From Hyphomicrobiaceae bacterium (GTDB taxonomy: Bacteria > Pseudomonadota > Alphaproteobacteria > Rhizobiales > Hyphomicrobiaceae), in assembly GCA_013214245.1 (NCBI GenBank), contig JABSQE010000029.1, forward strand, positions 1-16,742: 16,742 nt of DNA, written 5' to 3'. Shown here one piece after another: positions 15,426-16,742 of the stretch. Numbering within the stretch: position 1 is the stretch's first letter; each line of letters opens with the position of its first letter. The notes below the pieces were generated by a model. That model saw only the letters and a list, made by a program, of their open reading frames with translations. It did no database searches and had not been told where the DNA came from. The translations under genes were made by a program, and so were the position numbers.

Positions 15426-15854
15426 ATTTTGCCCCGTCCCGCAATCTTATCTATTGTGTACAACCCGTAAACGACAAGATTGGCTTTGCGATGTCAGTCA
15501 AGACGCAAGTTTTAAAATGAATTAATCACGTTCGCCTGACAGAATCTTATTTTCAACACTCACCATAACAAATTGATTCTACTTCACTCTTAATAACATA
15601 GTTAACTTATAATTATATCAATGTACAAATCACACTTTCTTACACAATGTTACGCTCCTGCAAAAAAAATGCAGCAATAAATAATTCATACTGTGATTCG
15701 ATGATCGCGCGGATAAAAAATATTTTTTAATTTCAAACGTCTTTCATGATAAGCTGCATTTCTTATGACACTATACATTATATTTGTGATGAAACATGTT
15801 TTATTACTTCTAGCCTAGTGACGATTTTTGGTTAAATCCTATCCTAATTCCTAG
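15426..15854. other. 429-bp spacer between ftsZ and lpxC
   Basis: No gene-like frame is seen. This gap presumably holds the lpxC promoter, because it is long for a co-transcribed pair, but no convincing -35/-10 was found. A small hairpin, CTGCA/TGCAG around an A7 loop, lies at 15658-15674. The rest is plain AT-rich sequence. Confidence 0.5.
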
Positions 15855-16742
15855 CTAACCCAATTGTTTTCCCAGATTAGCCAAACGTTTAAGGATGTTT
15901 GGCATATCTACCGCATTTTTTAATTGGGATTCATCTTGAGCTGTATTAGCTTGGTATACACGTTGTGCAATGTGAGGAAATTCACTAACGTCGGGAAGAC
16001 GGTTTGGTTGCTCTGCGGGTGGTCTAGGGCTGAAATCTTGTGTTAATTCTGATTTTAACTGAGACGTTGTTAATTTCATTGGTGAATGTTGAGTTGAAAA
16101 TGCTGGCTTAAATCCATCTACAAACTCTACTCCATCGGCCGTCCGCCAAGTATCGTTAGACATTTTCTTCTGAAGTCTTATATCCTTTTTTATATGTCCA
16201 TCCCTATTACCAATTACCTCTGATAGGGCACGCGCAAATTCTTCTGAAGATGAGCGGTCGGATTGCGTATCTTTGCTCATGGTTGACAGTATAGTATGCG
16301 GAAGTGCTGGTGGTCTTATATGCTTTTTTTGTACCTCATTATTCAAAGATCTGGATCCGTAGCACACATCAGTAGATACAATTGAGCTAGTTTTTTTTTT
16401 CTCAGAATCTTCACCTATTGCCTTGTCTATTCCTTGACCCGAAGATAACTTTTTAGCAGATCCCACATGACTTAGCTGTGATGACTGCACATCAAATTTT
16501 TGGTCAGATTTGGGTGATTTAGCTAATGGCAATCCAGACGCTACAATTGAAACTTGTAGAAAGTCTTCAACAGTTTCCTCAAAATTTGCTCCAATAATAA
16601 TATTAGCGTCCGGATCAACTTGTTTTTTGATGTAATTTGCTGCCTCATCAACTTCAAAAAGTGTTACATCGTGTCCTCCTACAATGGAAATCAATAAGCC
16701 CTGAGCACCGCTCAGAGAAATATCCATTAGTAACGGATTGGA
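15855..16742 (-). CDS. ftsZ: cell division protein FtsZ, C-terminal part (gene runs off the right edge)
   Basis: FtsZ is the tubulin-like GTPase that forms the division ring. The 5' part, including the GTPase domain, is outside the window: the frame is open to the edge and begins SNPLLMDISLSGAQG, the end-of-core NPLLDD segment, so the internal ATG at 16727 is not the start. About 295 residues are visible. GGHDVTLFEVDEAANYI and DPDANIIIGANF are C-domain signatures. After about residue 80 comes a long variable linker, then a conserved alphaproteobacterial motif LPDVSEFPHIAQRVYQA and a C-terminal peptide DMPNILKRLANLGKQLG resembling the family tail (IPAFLRRQ type) that binds FtsA and other partners. 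The linker carries an A10 run (T10 at 16391-16400). lpxC follows, as in other alphaproteobacterial division clusters. Confidence 0.94.
   Translation of the reverse strand, partial: SNPLLMDISLSGAQGLLISIVGGHDVTLFEVDEAANYIKKQVDPDANIIIGANFEETVEDFLQVSIVASGLPLAKSPKSDQKFDVQSSQLSHVGSAKKLSSGQGIDKAIGEDSEKKKTSSIVSTDVCYGSRSLNNEVQKKHIRPPALPHTILSTMSKDTQSDRSSSEEFARALSEVIGNRDGHIKKDIRLQKKMSNDTWRTADGVEFVDGFKPAFSTQHSPMKLTTSQLKSELTQDFSPRPPAEQPNRLPDVSEFPHIAQRVYQANTAQDESQLKNAVDMPNILKRLANLGKQLG

Noticed and set aside
16727..16729. ATG that could start a separate protein at the right edge
   Set aside because: The frame is open upstream and reads SNPLL into the FtsZ C-domain, so this is an internal codon of a truncated ftsZ.
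1..16742. Search for CRISPR arrays, insertion sequences, integrases, toxin-antitoxin pairs or phage defence genes
   Set aside because: No repeat-spacer pattern, transposase, terminal inverted repeats or defence-related protein was seen; every sizeable gene is a recognised housekeeping family.

Overview
This window looks like chromosomal housekeeping DNA from an AT-rich alphaproteobacterium. The evidence is gene content and order: a Tim44-domain protein beside fxsA, a CnoX-like thioredoxin followed by a LON-domain protein and a Trm112-family protein, gcvT-gcvH-gcvPA-gcvPB with a split P-protein, and ftsZ followed by lpxC. All fit Rhodospirillales-like genomes. Only about three quarters of the window is coding, and gaps of 300 to 900 bp hold no intact gene, which suggests a host-restricted lineage losing genes. 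A symbiont such as 'Candidatus Endolissoclinum faulkneri' is a possible match, but that is a guess from memory of its type of genome, not something the sequence proves.

Layout. 1-2830: on the minus strand an Smr-domain protein and a Tim44-like membrane protein flank a 714-bp decayed stretch where a lytic transglycosylase gene (mltA) often sits in related genomes; fxsA diverges on the plus strand. 3134-5913: a YgjP-type metalloprotease (minus) diverges from glnS (plus). 6026-10883: the glycine cleavage operon runs leftwards, gcvT-gcvH-gcvPA-gcvPB, behind a clear tandem glycine riboswitch. 11749-13617: a rightward cluster of CnoX-like thioredoxin, LON substrate-binding-domain protein and Trm112-family protein. 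13618-16742: leftward ftsZ (its 3' part only) and lpxC, followed by a gap in which fragments resembling bamD can be made out.

How the genes work together. The four gcv products form a complete P/T/H system, lacking only the shared L-protein, that breaks down glycine to CO2, ammonia and methylene-THF. The riboswitch should turn it on when glycine is abundant. The other genes act in cell division and lipid A synthesis (ftsZ, lpxC), translation (glnS, Trm112 family) and protein quality control (CnoX-like, LON-domain).

I found no new multi-gene system, mobile element, CRISPR array, tRNA or rRNA. The most interesting points are the gene remnants in the gaps, two in-frame A10 tracts in glnS and ftsZ, and the well-preserved riboswitch with a 9-bp leader-linker helix in an otherwise eroding genome.
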